Translations under genes and position numbers: made by a program
The notes under the pieces: model-generated
What the model was told of the DNA's origin: nothing
The model's input: only the letters and a program-made list of their open reading frames with translations
Database searches by the model: none
Origin: Mycobacterium sp. NBC_00419
Lineage (GTDB): Bacteria; Actinomycetota; Actinomycetes; Mycobacteriales; Mycobacteriaceae
Direction of reading: 5' to 3'
Assembly: GCF_036023875.1 (NCBI RefSeq)
Contig: NZ_CP107931.1
Location: forward strand, 186,001 to 250,000
Length of the DNA: 64,000 bases
In this document: positions 1 through 9,186 of the stretch, in pieces
Numbering within the stretch: position 1 is the first letter of the stretch
Layout of the letters: every line of letters starts with the position of its first letter

Positions 1-894
1 GGCGAAGAACGCCGCGATGAGGGCGCCGAGTTCACCGAACGCCTGGGTGCGGGCGGCGATCGAGTCGAACCGAGGGTCCTGGAACGCCTCCGGCTCCCCC
101 AGCCACGCCCGCAGCCCCCGCCACTGCCGCGGGGCCAGCACGCAGATGCGCACGTAGCCGTCGCGGCAGGCGAAGATCGGATAGGCGTCCTGATAGCGCG
201 GCCTGCCCCGCCACCGGCTGGCGGCGTTGCGGGCCGTCGCGGCCTGACCTTGCGTCCCGAACGGTGGATCCAATGCCAGCACCACCGCGTCGAATCGCGA
301 GAAGTCGATGTAATCGCCTGCCCCGCAACGCAACCGATTGAAGTAAGCGACCAGGACCGCCCACGCCGCCTGGACCGCCGCGGTGGTCGATGCGATGCCG
401 TCGGGCGGCAGCACGGGGGTGCCGGTAGCGGGTCCGGAGCGGGACAACGCCGTCGACATGGCATAGAGCACCGGGTCGGTGGCCTGCCAGGAGGCGTACG
501 GACCCTCAGCGCCGAAGTCGGTGACCGACATCGCGACCAGCTGCGGGAATCGATCGGCCAGTTGCGCACACGAGGTGCCGAACGCTGTCGCCCGGCCGGT
601 GTCGCCGTCGTCGACGACGATGTCGGCGCCGGCCACCAGTTCGAAGAACAGTCGGCGGTCGGGTTCGTTGGACGGGTTCAGGACCGTGCTGCGCTTATTG
701 GCGTTGTGCAATGCGAACGGGATGCTGACACCGTCGACGGTCGGGAGTTCACCGCGCGCGTCGCTACCCTCGGGCGGTTCGATCTTGAGTACCTCGGCAC
801 CCAGGTCGGCCAGTAACCGGGTGACGTTGTCTCCGGGCCCGCCACAGAGGTCGAGCACCCGCACCCCGGCCAGCAACGCCTCCCTGTCGGGCAT
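1..894 (-). CDS. CaiB/BaiF (class III) CoA-transferase, 3' end outside window
   Basis: The frame is open from ATG 894 to the left edge, 298 codons with no stop, so the C-terminal part is missing. Class III CoA-transferases move CoA between acyl donors and acceptors in the cytosol. The N-terminus reads like the family: a Rossmann-like start with GGPGDNVTRLLADLGAEVLK, then KIEPPEGSDARG and the NKRSTVLN segment near residue 67. An Asp in GAGDYIDFSRF near residue 207 is in the region where the catalytic Asp is expected, but this is placed by eye. The gene is divergent from the phosphoketolase, with 117 bp between starts. The substrate cannot be told. Family assignment is fairly secure; pathway is unknown. 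Confidence 0.8.
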   Translation of the reverse strand, partial: MPDREALLAGVRVLDLCGGPGDNVTRLLADLGAEVLKIEPPEGSDARGELPTVDGVSIPFALHNANKRSTVLNPSNEPDRRLFFELVAGADIVVDDGDTGRATAFGTSCAQLADRFPQLVAMSVTDFGAEGPYASWQATDPVLYAMSTALSRSGPATGTPVLPPDGIASTTAAVQAAWAVLVAYFNRLRCGAGDYIDFSRFDAVVLALDPPFGTQGQAATARNAASRWRGRPRYQDAYPIFACRDGYVRICVLAPRQWRGLRAWLGEPEAFQDPRFDSIAARTQAFGELGALIAAFFA

Positions 895-933
895 CAAAGA
901 TCTCCTTTCGTGGACGCATCCGGCTGCACGCCG

Positions 934-959
934 GGTTCACGATAGCGAAGCCTGGGTAA
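934..959 (+). promoter_or_regulatory. Candidate SigF-type promoter of the phosphoketolase gene
   Basis: GGTTC at 934-938 and GGGTAA at 954-959 are separated by 15 bp. This resembles the mycobacterial SigF pattern (GGTTT or GTTT, about 15-17 bp, GGGTA). The predicted start of transcription near 966 gives a leader of about 45 nt before ATG 1012. The match is by eye and one -35 base deviates. Confidence 0.4.
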
Positions 960-1011
960 ACAACCCGTTCCCGAGCCTGCCCACAGCGGGGATCAGGAGT
1001 TGGATGGACCA

Positions 1012-3441
1012 ATGACTGCGACGACTCCCGATTCCGTGCTCGACCAGATCGATCGGTGGTGGCGCGCGGCGAACTACCTCTCGGTGGGCCAGATCTACCT
1101 GCTCAACAATCCGTTGCTGCGCGCACCCCTGTCCCGCGACGACGTCAAACCCCGCCTGCTCGGGCATTGGGGCACCACACCGGGGCTGAACTTCCTCTAT
1201 GCGCATCTCAACCGGGCGATCAGCGAGCGGGCGCAGTCGACGATCTACATCACCGGACCCGGTCACGGCGGACCCGGTCTGGTGGCCAACGCCTACCTGG
1301 ACGGCACGTATACCGAGACGTATCCGGACATCACCGGGGACGCCGAGGGCCTGCGCCGGTTGTTTCGCCAGTTCTCCTTCCCCGGCGGAATCCCGTCGCA
1401 TGTCGCCCCGGAAACTCCGGGCTCCATCCATGAGGGCGGCGAGCTGGGCTATGCGCTGTCGCACGCCTACGGCGCGGCCTTCGACAACCCCGACCTGTTG
1501 GTGTTCGCCGTGGTCGGCGACGGCGAAGCCGAGACCGGCGCGTTGGCGACGAGCTGGCATTCCAACAAGTTCCTCCATCCGGTCTCCGACGGCGTGGTGC
1601 TGCCTGTCTTGCACCTCAATGGCTACAAGATCGCCAATCCGACTGTGCTGGATCGCATTCCGCAAGAGGAGCTGCGCAGCCTGATGGTCGGTTACGGCCA
1701 CAAGCCCTACTTCTTCGAAGTCACCGACGACGACGCCGCCGATCATGCCGGCGCTCACCGTCGCTTCGCGGCACTCCTCGACGAGGTCCTCGACGAGATT
1801 GCCGCGATCAAGGCCTCCGGTGACGAACAGCGGCCGGCCTGGCCGATGATCGTCTTCCGCACCCCCAAGGGCTGGACGGGCCCGGCCTACATCGACGGCA
1901 AGAAGACCACCGGATCGTGGCGTGCGCATCAGGTGCCGCTGGCCAGCGCCCGCGACACCCCCGAACACCTGCAGGTCCTGGCCGACTGGCTGGCCTCCTA
2001 CCGGCCCGAAGAGCTCTTCGACGCCGACGGCCGCGTCGACCCCGCCATCACCGCACTTGCGCCGCAGGGCCAGCTGCGGATGAGTGACAACCCGCACGCC
2101 AACGGCGGGCTGCTGCTCAAGGATCTGCGGCTGCCCAACTTCCGGGACTTCGCCGTCGACGTGCCCGCGCCGGGTGCGACGATCGCCGAAGCCACCCGGG
2201 TGCTCGGGCAGTGGCTCACCGAGGTGATCCGGCGCAATCCCGACAACTTCAGGATCTTCGGGCCCGACGAGACCGCGTCCAACCGGCTGCAGGCCGTCTT
2301 CGACGTCACCGACAAGCAGTGGAACGCCGAGTTCTTCGGCCCCGAGGTCGACGAACACCTCGCCCGGGCCGGCCGGGTGGTCGAGATGCTCTCCGAGCAC
2401 CAGTGCCAGGGCTGGCTCGAGGGTTACCTGCTGACCGGCCGCCACGGGCTGTTCAACTGCTACGAGGCGTTCATCCACATCATCGACTCGATGTTCAACC
2501 AGCACGCCAAGTGGCTCAAGGTCACCGACCACATTGCGTGGCGGCGCCCGATCGCCAGCCTCAACTATCTGCTGTCCAGTCACGTCTGGCGCCAGGACCA
2601 CAACGGCTTCAGCCATCAGGACCCCGGATTCATCGACCACGTCGTCAACAAGAGCGCCAAGGTGGTCCGGGTCTATCTGCCGCCCGATGCCAACACGCTG
2701 CTGTCCACCTACGACCACTGCCTGCGGTCGCGCCAATACGTCAACGTCGTCGTGGCCGGCAAACAGCCCTCCCCGAACTTCCTCACCATGGAACAGGCCG
2801 TCGCCCACTGCACCCGGGGCCTGGGTATCTGGGAGTGGGCCGGAAACGAGATGCTCGGCGAGGATCCCGACGTGGTGATCGCCGCGGCCGGTGACGTCCC
2901 CACCCTGGAAGCCCTGGCCGCCGTCGACCTACTGCGCCGGCACCTGCCGGACCTGAAGGTGCGCTTCGTCAACGTGGTGGATTTGATGCGCCTGCAGGAC
3001 GAAACCGAACACCCGCACGGGCTGTCCCACCACGAATTCGACATGATCTTCACCGCCGACAAACCGGTCATCTTCGCCTACCACGGATATCCGTGGCTGA
3101 TCCACCGGCTGACCTACCGGCGCAGCAACGACAGCCGCATCCACGTGCGCGGTTACAAGGAAGAGGGCACCACCACCACCCCGTTCGACATGGTGATGCT
3201 CAACGACCTCGATCGCTACCACCTCGTCATCGACGTGATCGACCGGGTGCCGTTCCTGCAGTCCCGCTGCGCCACCCTTCGCCAGCAGATGGTCGACAAG
3301 CGACTCGAAGCCCGCGAGTACACCCGTGAGTACGGCGACGACCTCCCCGAGGTGCGCGACTGGGTGTGGCCGGACGCGCGGGACGCCCGGGTCGCCTCCT
3401 CCGTCGATGCCACCGCGGCGACCGGCGGCGACAACGAATAG
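1012..3441 (+). CDS. xfp: Xylulose-5-phosphate/fructose-6-phosphate phosphoketolase
   Basis: This thiamine-diphosphate enzyme splits xylulose 5-phosphate (and often fructose 6-phosphate) with phosphate to acetyl phosphate plus a triose or tetrose phosphate. At 809 residues it has the normal family length. GPGHGGPG lies at 82-89 and the ThDP/Mg site GDGEAETG at 169-176; the C-terminal family segments VPFLQSR and EYGDD are present. ATG 1012 is chosen over TTG 1000 because AGGAG (995-999) touches the TTG but sits 12 nt from the ATG. It stands alone on the plus strand. No acetate kinase or phosphotransacetylase lies nearby, so the fate of acetyl phosphate is not shown here. Confidence 0.95.
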   Translation: MTATTPDSVLDQIDRWWRAANYLSVGQIYLLNNPLLRAPLSRDDVKPRLLGHWGTTPGLNFLYAHLNRAISERAQSTIYITGPGHGGPGLVANAYLDGTYTETYPDITGDAEGLRRLFRQFSFPGGIPSHVAPETPGSIHEGGELGYALSHAYGAAFDNPDLLVFAVVGDGEAETGALATSWHSNKFLHPVSDGVVLPVLHLNGYKIANPTVLDRIPQEELRSLMVGYGHKPYFFEVTDDDAADHAGAHRRFAALLDEVLDEIAAIKASGDEQRPAWPMIVFRTPKGWTGPAYIDGKKTTGSWRAHQVPLASARDTPEHLQVLADWLASYRPEELFDADGRVDPAITALAPQGQLRMSDNPHANGGLLLKDLRLPNFRDFAVDVPAPGATIAEATRVLGQWLTEVIRRNPDNFRIFGPDETASNRLQAVFDVTDKQWNAEFFGPEVDEHLARAGRVVEMLSEHQCQGWLEGYLLTGRHGLFNCYEAFIHIIDSMFNQHAKWLKVTDHIAWRRPIASLNYLLSSHVWRQDHNGFSHQDPGFIDHVVNKSAKVVRVYLPPDANTLLSTYDHCLRSRQYVNVVVAGKQPSPNFLTMEQAVAHCTRGLGIWEWAGNEMLGEDPDVVIAAAGDVPTLEALAAVDLLRRHLPDLKVRFVNVVDLMRLQDETEHPHGLSHHEFDMIFTADKPVIFAYHGYPWLIHRLTYRRSNDSRIHVRGYKEEGTTTTPFDMVMLNDLDRYHLVIDVIDRVPFLQSRCATLRQQMVDKRLEAREYTREYGDDLPEVRDWVWPDARDARVASSVDATAATGGDNE

Positions 3442-3473
3442 TGCGGTTGGCCAGGGCCACTCTTGCGCGCGCG

Positions 3474-3479
3474 TAGAAT
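3474..3479 (+). promoter_or_regulatory. -10 element of the CPBP protease gene
   Basis: TAGAAT fits the mycobacterial TANNNT pattern and lies 9 nt before ATG 3489. Transcription would begin within a few nucleotides of the start codon, giving a leaderless or nearly leaderless mRNA. No Shine-Dalgarno sequence is seen. No clear -35 was found. Confidence 0.5.
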
Positions 3480-3488
3480 AAGCAGCAA

Positions 3489-4250
3489 ATGTCCGAGTCC
3501 AGCGCGGTGGCCGCGCCCCACCCGCATGTCCTACAGCTGGCCGCACTTCACCATGCCCGCGTCTACGTCGACGTCGGGATCGTCGTGGTGGTGCTGGCGC
3601 TGACCAATCTGATCGCCCACTTCACCACGCCGTGGGCGAACATCGCGGTGGTGCCCGCCGCCGCGATCGGGCTGGTCTTCCTGGTGCGCTCGCGCGGACT
3701 GGGCTGGTCCGAGCTGGGTCTCGGCCGTGAACACTGGAAGTCCGGCGCACTCTATGCCGCCGGCGCGGTCCTCTTGGTCCTCACGGTGATCGCCGTGGGC
3801 GCACTGCTGCCGTGGACCCGCCCGATGTTCCTCAACAACCATTACGCGACCCTGTCGGGTGCCCTGCTCGCCTCGATGATCATCATTCCCCTGCAAACCG
3901 TCATCCCCGAGGAGCTCGCCTTCCGCGGTGTCCTGCACGGCGCGATGGACCGGGCGTGGGGATTTCGCGGGGTGGCCGCGGCCGGCTCGCTGTTGTTCGG
4001 GATGTGGCACATCGCCACCTCGCTGGGGCTCACGAGCAGCAATGTCGGGTTCACCCGCATCTTCGGCGGCGGCGTGTTCGGCATGGTTGCCGGTGTCACG
4101 ATGGCCGTGCTGGCGACGGGCGCGGCCGGTTTCGTCTTCACCTGGCTGCGCCGCCGCAGCGGCAGCCTGATCGCGCCCATCGCACTGCACTGGGCCCTCA
4201 ACGGCCTCGGCGCTCTGGCCGCTGCCCTGGTGTGGCAGCTATCCACCTGA
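3489..4250 (+). CDS. CPBP-family intramembrane metalloprotease
   Basis: A 253-residue polytopic membrane protein of the CPBP (Rce1-like, formerly Abi) family. The core motif EELAFR is at residues 141-146 and later histidines of the family lie in the MWHIATS segment near 174 and the ALHWALNGLG segment near the C-terminus. About six to eight hydrophobic segments are visible. Family members are glutamate/histidine intramembrane proteases; the substrate here is unknown. It sits where H37Rv has Rv1863c and converges on the CGNR gene with 9 bp between stops. Whether it acts as a CAAX-type protease or in bacteriocin immunity cannot be decided from sequence. Confidence 0.85.
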   Translation: MSESSAVAAPHPHVLQLAALHHARVYVDVGIVVVVLALTNLIAHFTTPWANIAVVPAAAIGLVFLVRSRGLGWSELGLGREHWKSGALYAAGAVLLVLTVIAVGALLPWTRPMFLNNHYATLSGALLASMIIIPLQTVIPEELAFRGVLHGAMDRAWGFRGVAAAGSLLFGMWHIATSLGLTSSNVGFTRIFGGGVFGMVAGVTMAVLATGAAGFVFTWLRRRSGSLIAPIALHWALNGLGALAAALVWQLST

Positions 4251-4259
4251 GGCCGGTCC

Positions 4260-4847
4260 TCACTCACATCGGCTGCGTCGCGCGCGAAACTCCCGGTTCT
4301 TGAGTTTATTTCCGCAGGTCGCCATATCGCACCAGGTACCACCGTGGTTGCGGGAGCGGTCATAGAAGGCCCAGCGACACTCGTCGTTACCGCAGGCCTT
4401 CAGATGAACCCACGTGCCGTCCCGCTGCGCCTCGGCGACGACCAGCAGCAGCGCCAGCAGCCGCCCGTCGACCGACTCGTCGGCGACACCGAGCCGAACC
4501 GCCCCATCCGCGTCCAGCTGCACCCGCGCGGTGGCAGACTCGGCAATGTGCCGCAGGGGGAGCAATTGGGTGGCGCTGGGTGCGGAGCCGCCGGCGTTGT
4601 GCACGAGCATGGCGCGCAACGCCTCCCGCACCTCCCGAATGCTCCGCAGCTGCTCAGAGGTGGCAGTGGCCCCGTCGGCCAACAACGCATGCGACCTCAG
4701 CCACGGCTCGGCATCGGCGGCCAGTGCCAACCGGTCCGCACCCGATTCCAGGTCGACGGTGTTGACCAACGCCTGAACACGGGTAAGCGGTTCGGGTGCG
4801 GGTTTGGCCTCGGCATCGCCGAGCCACACGACGGGAGCCTGTGGCAT
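4260..4847 (-). CDS. CGNR zinc-finger transcriptional regulator (ABATE domain)
   Basis: A 195-residue protein with the two-part design of this family: an N-terminal stress-regulator region (ABATE) containing AQALVNTVDLESG, and a C-terminal CGNR zinc finger with C-x4-C before DRSRNHGGTWCDMATCGNK. The four likely zinc ligands are visible. I choose ATG 4847 rather than upstream ATG 4859 or TTG 4883 because a promoter (TTGATT 4883-4878, 17 bp, TATGCT 4860-4855) would start transcription at about 4848, making the mRNA leaderless from 4847. It is divergent from an unknown gene and a 20-bp palindrome lies between them, consistent with self-control. Ligand and targets are unknown. Confidence 0.8.
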   Translation of the reverse strand: MPQAPVVWLGDAEAKPAPEPLTRVQALVNTVDLESGADRLALAADAEPWLRSHALLADGATATSEQLRSIREVREALRAMLVHNAGGSAPSATQLLPLRHIAESATARVQLDADGAVRLGVADESVDGRLLALLLVVAEAQRDGTWVHLKACGNDECRWAFYDRSRNHGGTWCDMATCGNKLKNREFRARRSRCE

Positions 4848-4854
4848 GAGATAC

Positions 4855-4914
4855 AGCATAGAAAGGCATGACCGGTAAATCAACTTGACTGGTCACTCGT
4901 GACCGGTGTAGCTT
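4855..4914. promoter_or_regulatory. Divergent promoter region with 20-bp palindromic operator
   Basis: The palindrome ACTGGTCACTCGTGACCGGT at 4888-4907 has 9-bp arms with one mismatch and a 2-bp centre. On the plus strand it fills the space between TTGACT (4885-4890) and TAGCTT (4909-4914), an 18-bp spacer. On the minus strand it lies just upstream of TTGATT (4883-4878) and TATGCT (4860-4855). A repressor bound there would block the plus promoter directly. The CGNR protein encoded beside it is the obvious candidate, but this is inference. Confidence 0.6.
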
Positions 4915-4970
4915 TTTTAATGGTCATAATCGAATCGGGACGGCGAGGTTCCGAAGCAAGGAAAGAGCCC

Positions 4971-5450
4971 ATGGGGCAGAACAATTTCCACTCCGACATC
5001 GAACTATCCGGGACGCCCGACGTTCCGCCCTGGCCCGGCGGTGCGCCCCTGCTGTCCAGGCTCTACGCACGCTTCCTGACCGGTCGGCTCGATCGCGACG
5101 TCGAAGCGGGCCTGCTGGCGGAGCCGGGAAGCGCGCTGGCCCTGCACATGTCCAGGCTGACCTCACTCGAAGAGCGCGAATGTCTGGCGCGCTCGTTGCG
5201 CGGCGTGCTCAACGAGCCGGCCCACGCCCGGCCCGGTGTCCCGTTGCGCATCCCGGTGCATCCGGACCGCGTCGCGGCGTGCCACTCGGTGATCGACGAC
5301 ATCACCCTGCTGCTGCACTCCCCCCGGCCGGTGCGCGCCCGCGGCATGGCCCGGCTGCGGATGCTGCTCTCGGACGGCCGGGGTCCGCTGTATCGCAACG
5401 GCAGCGGCAGCCTCGCCGCCGAACTGCGCGGGGTGCTCGCCGCCCTGTAG
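4971..5450 (+). CDS. Conserved protein of unknown function
   Basis: A 159-residue soluble protein that I do not recognise. It is rich in Leu and Arg, with no signal peptide, membrane segment or known motif; the second half looks helical. ATG 4971 is chosen because AAGGAAAG lies at a proper distance before it; upstream in-frame starts lack such a site and the first one overlaps the palindromic operator. It is divergent from the CGNR regulator and probably under its control. It ends back-to-back with the alcohol dehydrogenase gene (5450/5451). Confidence 0.65.
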   Translation: MGQNNFHSDIELSGTPDVPPWPGGAPLLSRLYARFLTGRLDRDVEAGLLAEPGSALALHMSRLTSLEERECLARSLRGVLNEPAHARPGVPLRIPVHPDRVAACHSVIDDITLLLHSPRPVRARGMARLRMLLSDGRGPLYRNGSGSLAAELRGVLAAL

Positions 5451-6476
5451 TCAGGTCAGCAACACCGCTGCCCCGGCAATGCGCCCCTCGACCAGATCGG
5501 TCAGCGCGCGATCCGCCTGTGCCAGTGGGTATTCCGGACTCGTCACCTCGATGCGGTGCTGCAGCGCGAACGCGAGGAAGTCGTGGGCGTCCTGACGGGT
5601 GTTGGACGTCACCGAGCGAACCTGGCGCTCCTGAAACAGGTGTCGCTGATAGTTCAACGACGGGATGTCACTGAGATGAATGCCGGCGATCGCCAGCGTG
5701 CCACCCCGGTCGAGCGCCTCCAGTGCGGGTAGCACCAGATCGCCCACCGGGGCGAACAGGATCGCGGCATCCAGCTTCACCGGCGGCGGATCGGCGGCCT
5801 CCTGGGCTGAGGCGGCGCCGAGGTCCAGCGCCAACCGCCGGGCCTGCGCACCCCGGGTCATCACATGCACCTCCGCCCCCTGGGCCAGCGCGACCTGTGC
5901 GGTGATGTGGGCGCTGCCGCCGAACCCGTAGAGCCCGAGGCGCCCACCGGGTGGGAGCTGCGCGCGCATCAGCGAGCGGTACCCGATGATCCCCGCACAC
6001 AGCAGCGGCGCCAACTCGCTGTCGGTGTAGCCGGCCGGCAGGTGATGGGCGAAAGCGGCTGGCACCGTGGCAAATTCGGCGTAGCCGCCGTCGGCATCCC
6101 ACCCGGTGTAGCGGGACTCCGGGCACAGATTCTCATCACCCCGGCGGCAGTACGCACACACCCCACAGGTATGGCGCAGCCAGGCGATGCCGACCCGGTC
6201 CCCCACGGCGAAATCGTCACCGGCGTCCGGACCGGTCGCGGCCACCTCGCCGACCACCTCGTGGCCGGGGGTGACGCCGGATCGGTGGACGGCCAGATCG
6301 CCTTCACTGACGTGCAGGTCGGTCCGGCACACACCGCAGGCGTGCACCGCGACCAGCAGTTCGCCCGGGCCCGGCTCGGGGACGGCCGCCGCGGTGTCGA
6401 ACTCCAGTGGCCCGGTGCGCATCGGCCCCGGGCGGCGCACCCGCCAGGCGCGCATGGTGGTCGGTTCGGTAGCCAT
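5451..6476 (-). CDS. adhA: Zinc-binding alcohol dehydrogenase (AdhA type)
   Basis: A 341-residue medium-chain dehydrogenase/reductase, cytosolic, which oxidises alcohols or reduces aldehydes with a pyridine nucleotide. The catalytic-zinc segment [12 protein letters not shown] and the GHEVVG motif follow the N-terminus. The structural-zinc loop carries [15 protein letters not shown], four cysteines. The nucleotide-binding region contains [10 protein letters not shown]. Length and order agree with H37Rv AdhA (Rv1862). ATG 6476 is chosen; ATG 6455 is an alternative that would still keep the fold. It is divergent from the nitroreductase, sharing a 150-bp gap with DosR-like boxes. Cofactor preference and substrate cannot be read. 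Confidence 0.88.
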   Translation of the reverse strand: MATEPTTMRAWRVRRPGPMRTGPLEFDTAAAVPEPGPGELLVAVHACGVCRTDLHVSEGDLAVHRSGVTPGHEVVGEVAATGPDAGDDFAVGDRVGIAWLRHTCGVCAYCRRGDENLCPESRYTGWDADGGYAEFATVPAAFAHHLPAGYTDSELAPLLCAGIIGYRSLMRAQLPPGGRLGLYGFGGSAHITAQVALAQGAEVHVMTRGAQARRLALDLGAASAQEAADPPPVKLDAAILFAPVGDLVLPALEALDRGGTLAIAGIHLSDIPSLNYQRHLFQERQVRSVTSNTRQDAHDFLAFALQHRIEVTSPEYPLAQADRALTDLVEGRIAGAAVLLT

Positions 6477-6524
6477 CCCCCCATCGTGCAACGCCGCGTC
6501 ACCGGGCGAGCGCCGGGATCCGAT

Positions 6525-6561
6525 CAAGGGACCAATGGCCCCCGATCGGGGCCTTTGGATG
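6525..6561 (+). promoter_or_regulatory. DosR (DevR)-like box plus weaker second box
   Basis: GGGACCAATGGCCC at 6528-6541 matches the core GGGAC-N4-GNCCC of DosR sites. A second, weaker half-symmetric copy, GGGCCTTTGGATGA, lies at about 6548-6561. Functional DosR promoters often have two boxes. The sites lie about 70-100 bp before the starts of the Acg-like nitroreductase gene, the right distance for activation. They could also affect the divergent adhA. Confidence 0.6.
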
Positions 6562-6628
6562 ACTGTGCCGCCACGGTTTTCGGTGTGACGGTGGAGGAGA
6601 CGAGTTGACTGTCCGGCGAGGAGCGAGC

Positions 6629-7630
6629 ATGCCGAAAGAACTGCCTGACAAAGCAACTATCGAGGCCGCGCTGGCCCTGGCGGTCCGCGCACCCTCGGTC
6701 CACAACTCCCAGCCGTGGCGGTGGCGGATCGCCGAGGAGAGCGTGCACCTCTACGCCGACCCGACGCGGCATCTGCCACACATCGACCCGGCCCGGCGAG
6801 ACCTCATGATCAGTTGTGGCGTTGCGCTGCAACATTTCACCGTTGCGCTGGCCGCACTGGGCTGGGCCACCGAGGTGCACCGCTTCCCCAACCCTGCCGA
6901 CCCCGACCACCTGGCGAGCATCGCGATCCTCGGCGCGGCCGCCAACGATCAGGACATCGCCCTGGCCGCCGCGATACCGCGCCGCCGCACTGACCGGCGG
7001 TGGTTCTCGTCGTGGCCGGTGCCCAGCGGTGACATCGCTCTGATGGCGGCACGGGCGGCGCGCGCGGGGGTCTCGCTGCGCCGGGTCGAAGACGAGGGTG
7101 AGCTGGCCCAGCTGGTGACATGCGCGGTGCGCCAACACATCAGCGACCCCGAATACCTGGCCGAGCTGTCGATGTGGAGCGGCAGGCACGGCACGGTCGC
7201 CGGCGTGCCGGCGCGCAACACGCCATCGCCGGAGAAGCAGGGCCGGTTCCCGTCGCGGGTGTTCGCCAATCCGGCCCTCGAGCAACCCAGTGACGTCGAG
7301 CCCCGCGACGACGCCGGGGTGGTGTTGGTCCTGGCGACCGCCACCGACGATGCGGTGGCGCTGCTGCACGCCGGAGAAGCGACCGGGGCGGTCCTGCTCA
7401 CCGCGACCGCACTGGGCCTGGCCAGCTGTCCGCTGACCGAGCCGCTGGAGATCGACCAAACACGCGACCAGGTGCGGACCCGGCTACTCGACGGCGACGG
7501 GTTCCCGCAGATGCTGCTGCGCGTCGGCTGGGCGGGACTCAACGCCGACCCGCTGCCGGCCACGCCGCGGCGCCCGCTCACCGACGTGGCAGCCAACCTC
7601 GACGGCTCGCCGCTGCAGACGGTGACGTAG
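6629..7630 (+). CDS. Acg-type nitroreductase-family protein
   Basis: A 333-residue flavin-fold protein like the DosR-regulated H37Rv proteins Rv2032 (Acg) and Rv3131. The diagnostic N-terminus [16 protein letters not shown] is present, as are RRRTDRRWF and the C-terminal [11 protein letters not shown] region. In Acg the FMN-binding half is modified and the protein is thought to sequester flavin rather than act as a normal nitroreductase; that comes from the family, not this sequence. Two starts are possible: ATG 6629 with GAGGAG at 6618-6623, and TTG 6605 with GGAGGAG at 6593-6599. I choose ATG because the family normally starts just before this point. DosR-like boxes upstream suggest hypoxic or NO-induced expression. 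Confidence 0.85.
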   Translation: MPKELPDKATIEAALALAVRAPSVHNSQPWRWRIAEESVHLYADPTRHLPHIDPARRDLMISCGVALQHFTVALAALGWATEVHRFPNPADPDHLASIAILGAAANDQDIALAAAIPRRRTDRRWFSSWPVPSGDIALMAARAARAGVSLRRVEDEGELAQLVTCAVRQHISDPEYLAELSMWSGRHGTVAGVPARNTPSPEKQGRFPSRVFANPALEQPSDVEPRDDAGVVLVLATATDDAVALLHAGEATGAVLLTATALGLASCPLTEPLEIDQTRDQVRTRLLDGDGFPQMLLRVGWAGLNADPLPATPRRPLTDVAANLDGSPLQTVT

Positions 7631-7636
7631 CTCGGG

Positions 7637-7933
7637 TTACTTGCGGACCTTGCCCAGGATCCACAGCAGGATCACTGAACCGAGAACCGCGGTGAACAAC
7701 GTGAACCACCAGCCACCGGCGGCAGTGTCCAGGAAGAAGCTCAGCAGGAAGCCGCCAACGAGGGCGCCGACCACGCCGATGACGATGTTCAGCAGGATTC
7801 CTGAACCACCGCCGTTGACGAGCTTGCCTGCGATCCAGCCGGCGATCGCGCCGATGATGATGTAGCCGATCCAGCCGACACTGGTCAGCGTGGATGAGCG
7901 TGCGAGAAATTCGGTGGCCGCCATCATGTCCAT
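7637..7933 (-). CDS. GlsB/YeaQ/YmgE-family small membrane protein
   Basis: A 98-residue protein made almost wholly of three hydrophobic segments. It carries the family pattern GWIGYIIIGAIAGWIAGKL, a glycine-rich turn, NIVIGVVGALVGGFL, and a last segment ending in basic GKVRK. Members are stress-associated inner-membrane proteins of unknown mechanism. ATG 7933 has GGGAG at a normal distance. It occupies the position of Rv1861 next to apa and converges on the nitroreductase gene with 6 bp between. Confidence 0.85.
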   Translation of the reverse strand: MDMMAATEFLARSSTLTSVGWIGYIIIGAIAGWIAGKLVNGGGSGILLNIVIGVVGALVGGFLLSFFLDTAAGGWWFTLFTAVLGSVILLWILGKVRK

Positions 7934-8039
7934 GAGGGTCTCCCTGTCGTGGGCGGCCGGCGTGGCTGCCGCACCGCTATCCCATTGGTATACCGCTGCC
8001 GGGTAACGATTTGCGGGTCGAAACGGCCACGATGGCGGT

Positions 8040-9026
8040 TCAGCCCGCGGGCATCATCTCGGGGACCGGGGTCTCGACCGGGATCGGGATACCGACGCGG
8101 TTGCCGGGTGCCGGGGCCGCGGGGGCGGGAGCATTCGGGTCCGGCGCCGGGGGCGGCGGCGGCGAATACGGCTTGATGGACTCGGCGAGCGCCTTGGCTG
8201 CTGCCGGGTCGATCGGGTCCTTCCCGGTGCCCAGCCAGACGACGAACCAGCGCTGGTTGCGTTCGGTGCGCGGTGCGTTCGGGTTGGCGTTGCCGACCAC
8301 GCCGGCCCAGATCTGGCCGTTGGGCTTGGACGTGTCGGTGAACTTCACCTCGTAGGAGGAGAAGTATCCGGGCAGGTCACCGGCCTGCAGCGCGCCGGTC
8401 TGCTGATTGACCCGCACCCCCGGGAACGGCATGAAGAACTCGCCCATGTCGGAAGCCAGCCGCACAGCTGCCTTGCTGTTGTCCTGCTCGGCGCCGGCGA
8501 ACAACTTCAGGTCCAGCCGGCCCAGCAGCACGCTGGTGTCGTTGGCGGTCGGAGCGGGCTGGCCGTTCTGCGACGGCCCGGTCTCCTTGCTCAGCAGTGC
8601 CTGCCCGTAGTTCAGCCGCGACGCGTCCGAGACCACCCAGCCGGCCGGCAGCAGATAGCTGAAGCCGCCGGTGGCGTTGTTGACCCGGCCCGGCTCCGGC
8701 GGCGGCGCGGGTGCCGCGCTCGGGTCGGCGGGCGGGGCGTTGGGATCGGCCGGGGGTGGCGGCGGCGCATTCGGGTCCAGCGGGGCCGGCGCGGGTTCAA
8801 CCGTCGCGGCGGGCGGGGCGTTCGGATCGGCCGGCGGGGGCGGCACCGGGCTGGCCGGCGGGGCGGCCGGCGGGGCCGCCGTCGTCGACGGCGTCGGCGT
8901 CGCGGGATCGGCAGTCGCGGTGGTCGACGGGAGGGCGATCGTGACCGCACTGGCCGCGGTCACGGCGGTGACCGCAAGTGCCGTCCACAGGCCCGTGCGT
9001 CGTGATGTCGGGTCCGGCTCACTCAT
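8040..9026 (-). CDS. apa: Alanine/proline-rich secreted antigen Apa (fibronectin-attachment protein)
   Basis: A 328-residue secreted protein with an N-terminal signal segment (hydrophobic stretch about residues 13-33, ending near ATA). A long Pro/Ala tract with repeated PADPNAPP units follows, then a globular region from about residue 115 ([19 protein letters not shown]) and a second Pro-rich tail. This is the layout of the mycobacterial 45/47-kDa antigen (Rv1860), which is O-mannosylated, binds fibronectin and lectins, and lies beside the mod genes. The Thr/Pro-rich tracts here are plausible mannosylation sites. The start ATG 9026 precedes the basic n-region of the signal. Confidence 0.93.
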   Translation of the reverse strand: MSEPDPTSRRTGLWTALAVTAVTAASAVTIALPSTTATADPATPTPSTTAAPPAAPPASPVPPPPADPNAPPAATVEPAPAPLDPNAPPPPPADPNAPPADPSAAPAPPPEPGRVNNATGGFSYLLPAGWVVSDASRLNYGQALLSKETGPSQNGQPAPTANDTSVLLGRLDLKLFAGAEQDNSKAAVRLASDMGEFFMPFPGVRVNQQTGALQAGDLPGYFSSYEVKFTDTSKPNGQIWAGVVGNANPNAPRTERNQRWFVVWLGTGKDPIDPAAAKALAESIKPYSPPPPPAPDPNAPAPAAPAPGNRVGIPIPVETPVPEMMPAG

Positions 9027-9135
9027 GGCGTTGAACCTACCGTGTTACAGCCGTGACGCAAGTAAGGCCTGGTCACGATGTGGTGTGTGGCGGCCTCGTC
9101 GCACACCCGCACATCCGATCGACATCGCAGGTCAG

Positions 9136-9159
9136 GGGCCGGTACCGGCGGTCCGGCCC
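9136..9159 (-). terminator. Possible hairpin terminator after modC
   Basis: GGGCCGG (9136-9142) and CCGGCCC (9153-9159) can pair around a 10-nt loop, 28 bp past the modC stop. There is no T-run, which is common for mycobacterial terminators. The 160-bp gap 9027-9186 holds this hairpin and the apa upstream region; nothing else was recognised. Confidence 0.35.
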
Positions 9160-9186
9160 GCTGGCGAACCGGTGGCGGGTTCCCAG

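Noticed and set aside
937..2808. Long minus-strand frame opposite the phosphoketolase
   Set aside because: It is antisense to a well-recognised enzyme, repetitive in Val/Gly/Asp and matches no family. GC-rich codons keep the opposite frame open.
7934..8039. SigF-type promoter for the GlsB-like gene
   Set aside because: GTTT and GGGTA-like pieces occur but not in the right order or spacing on the coding strand.
8690..8890. Repeated GGCGGGGGC-rich DNA inside apa as a separate repeat element
   Set aside because: The repetition follows from the Pro/Ala-rich PADPNAPP coding units of Apa.
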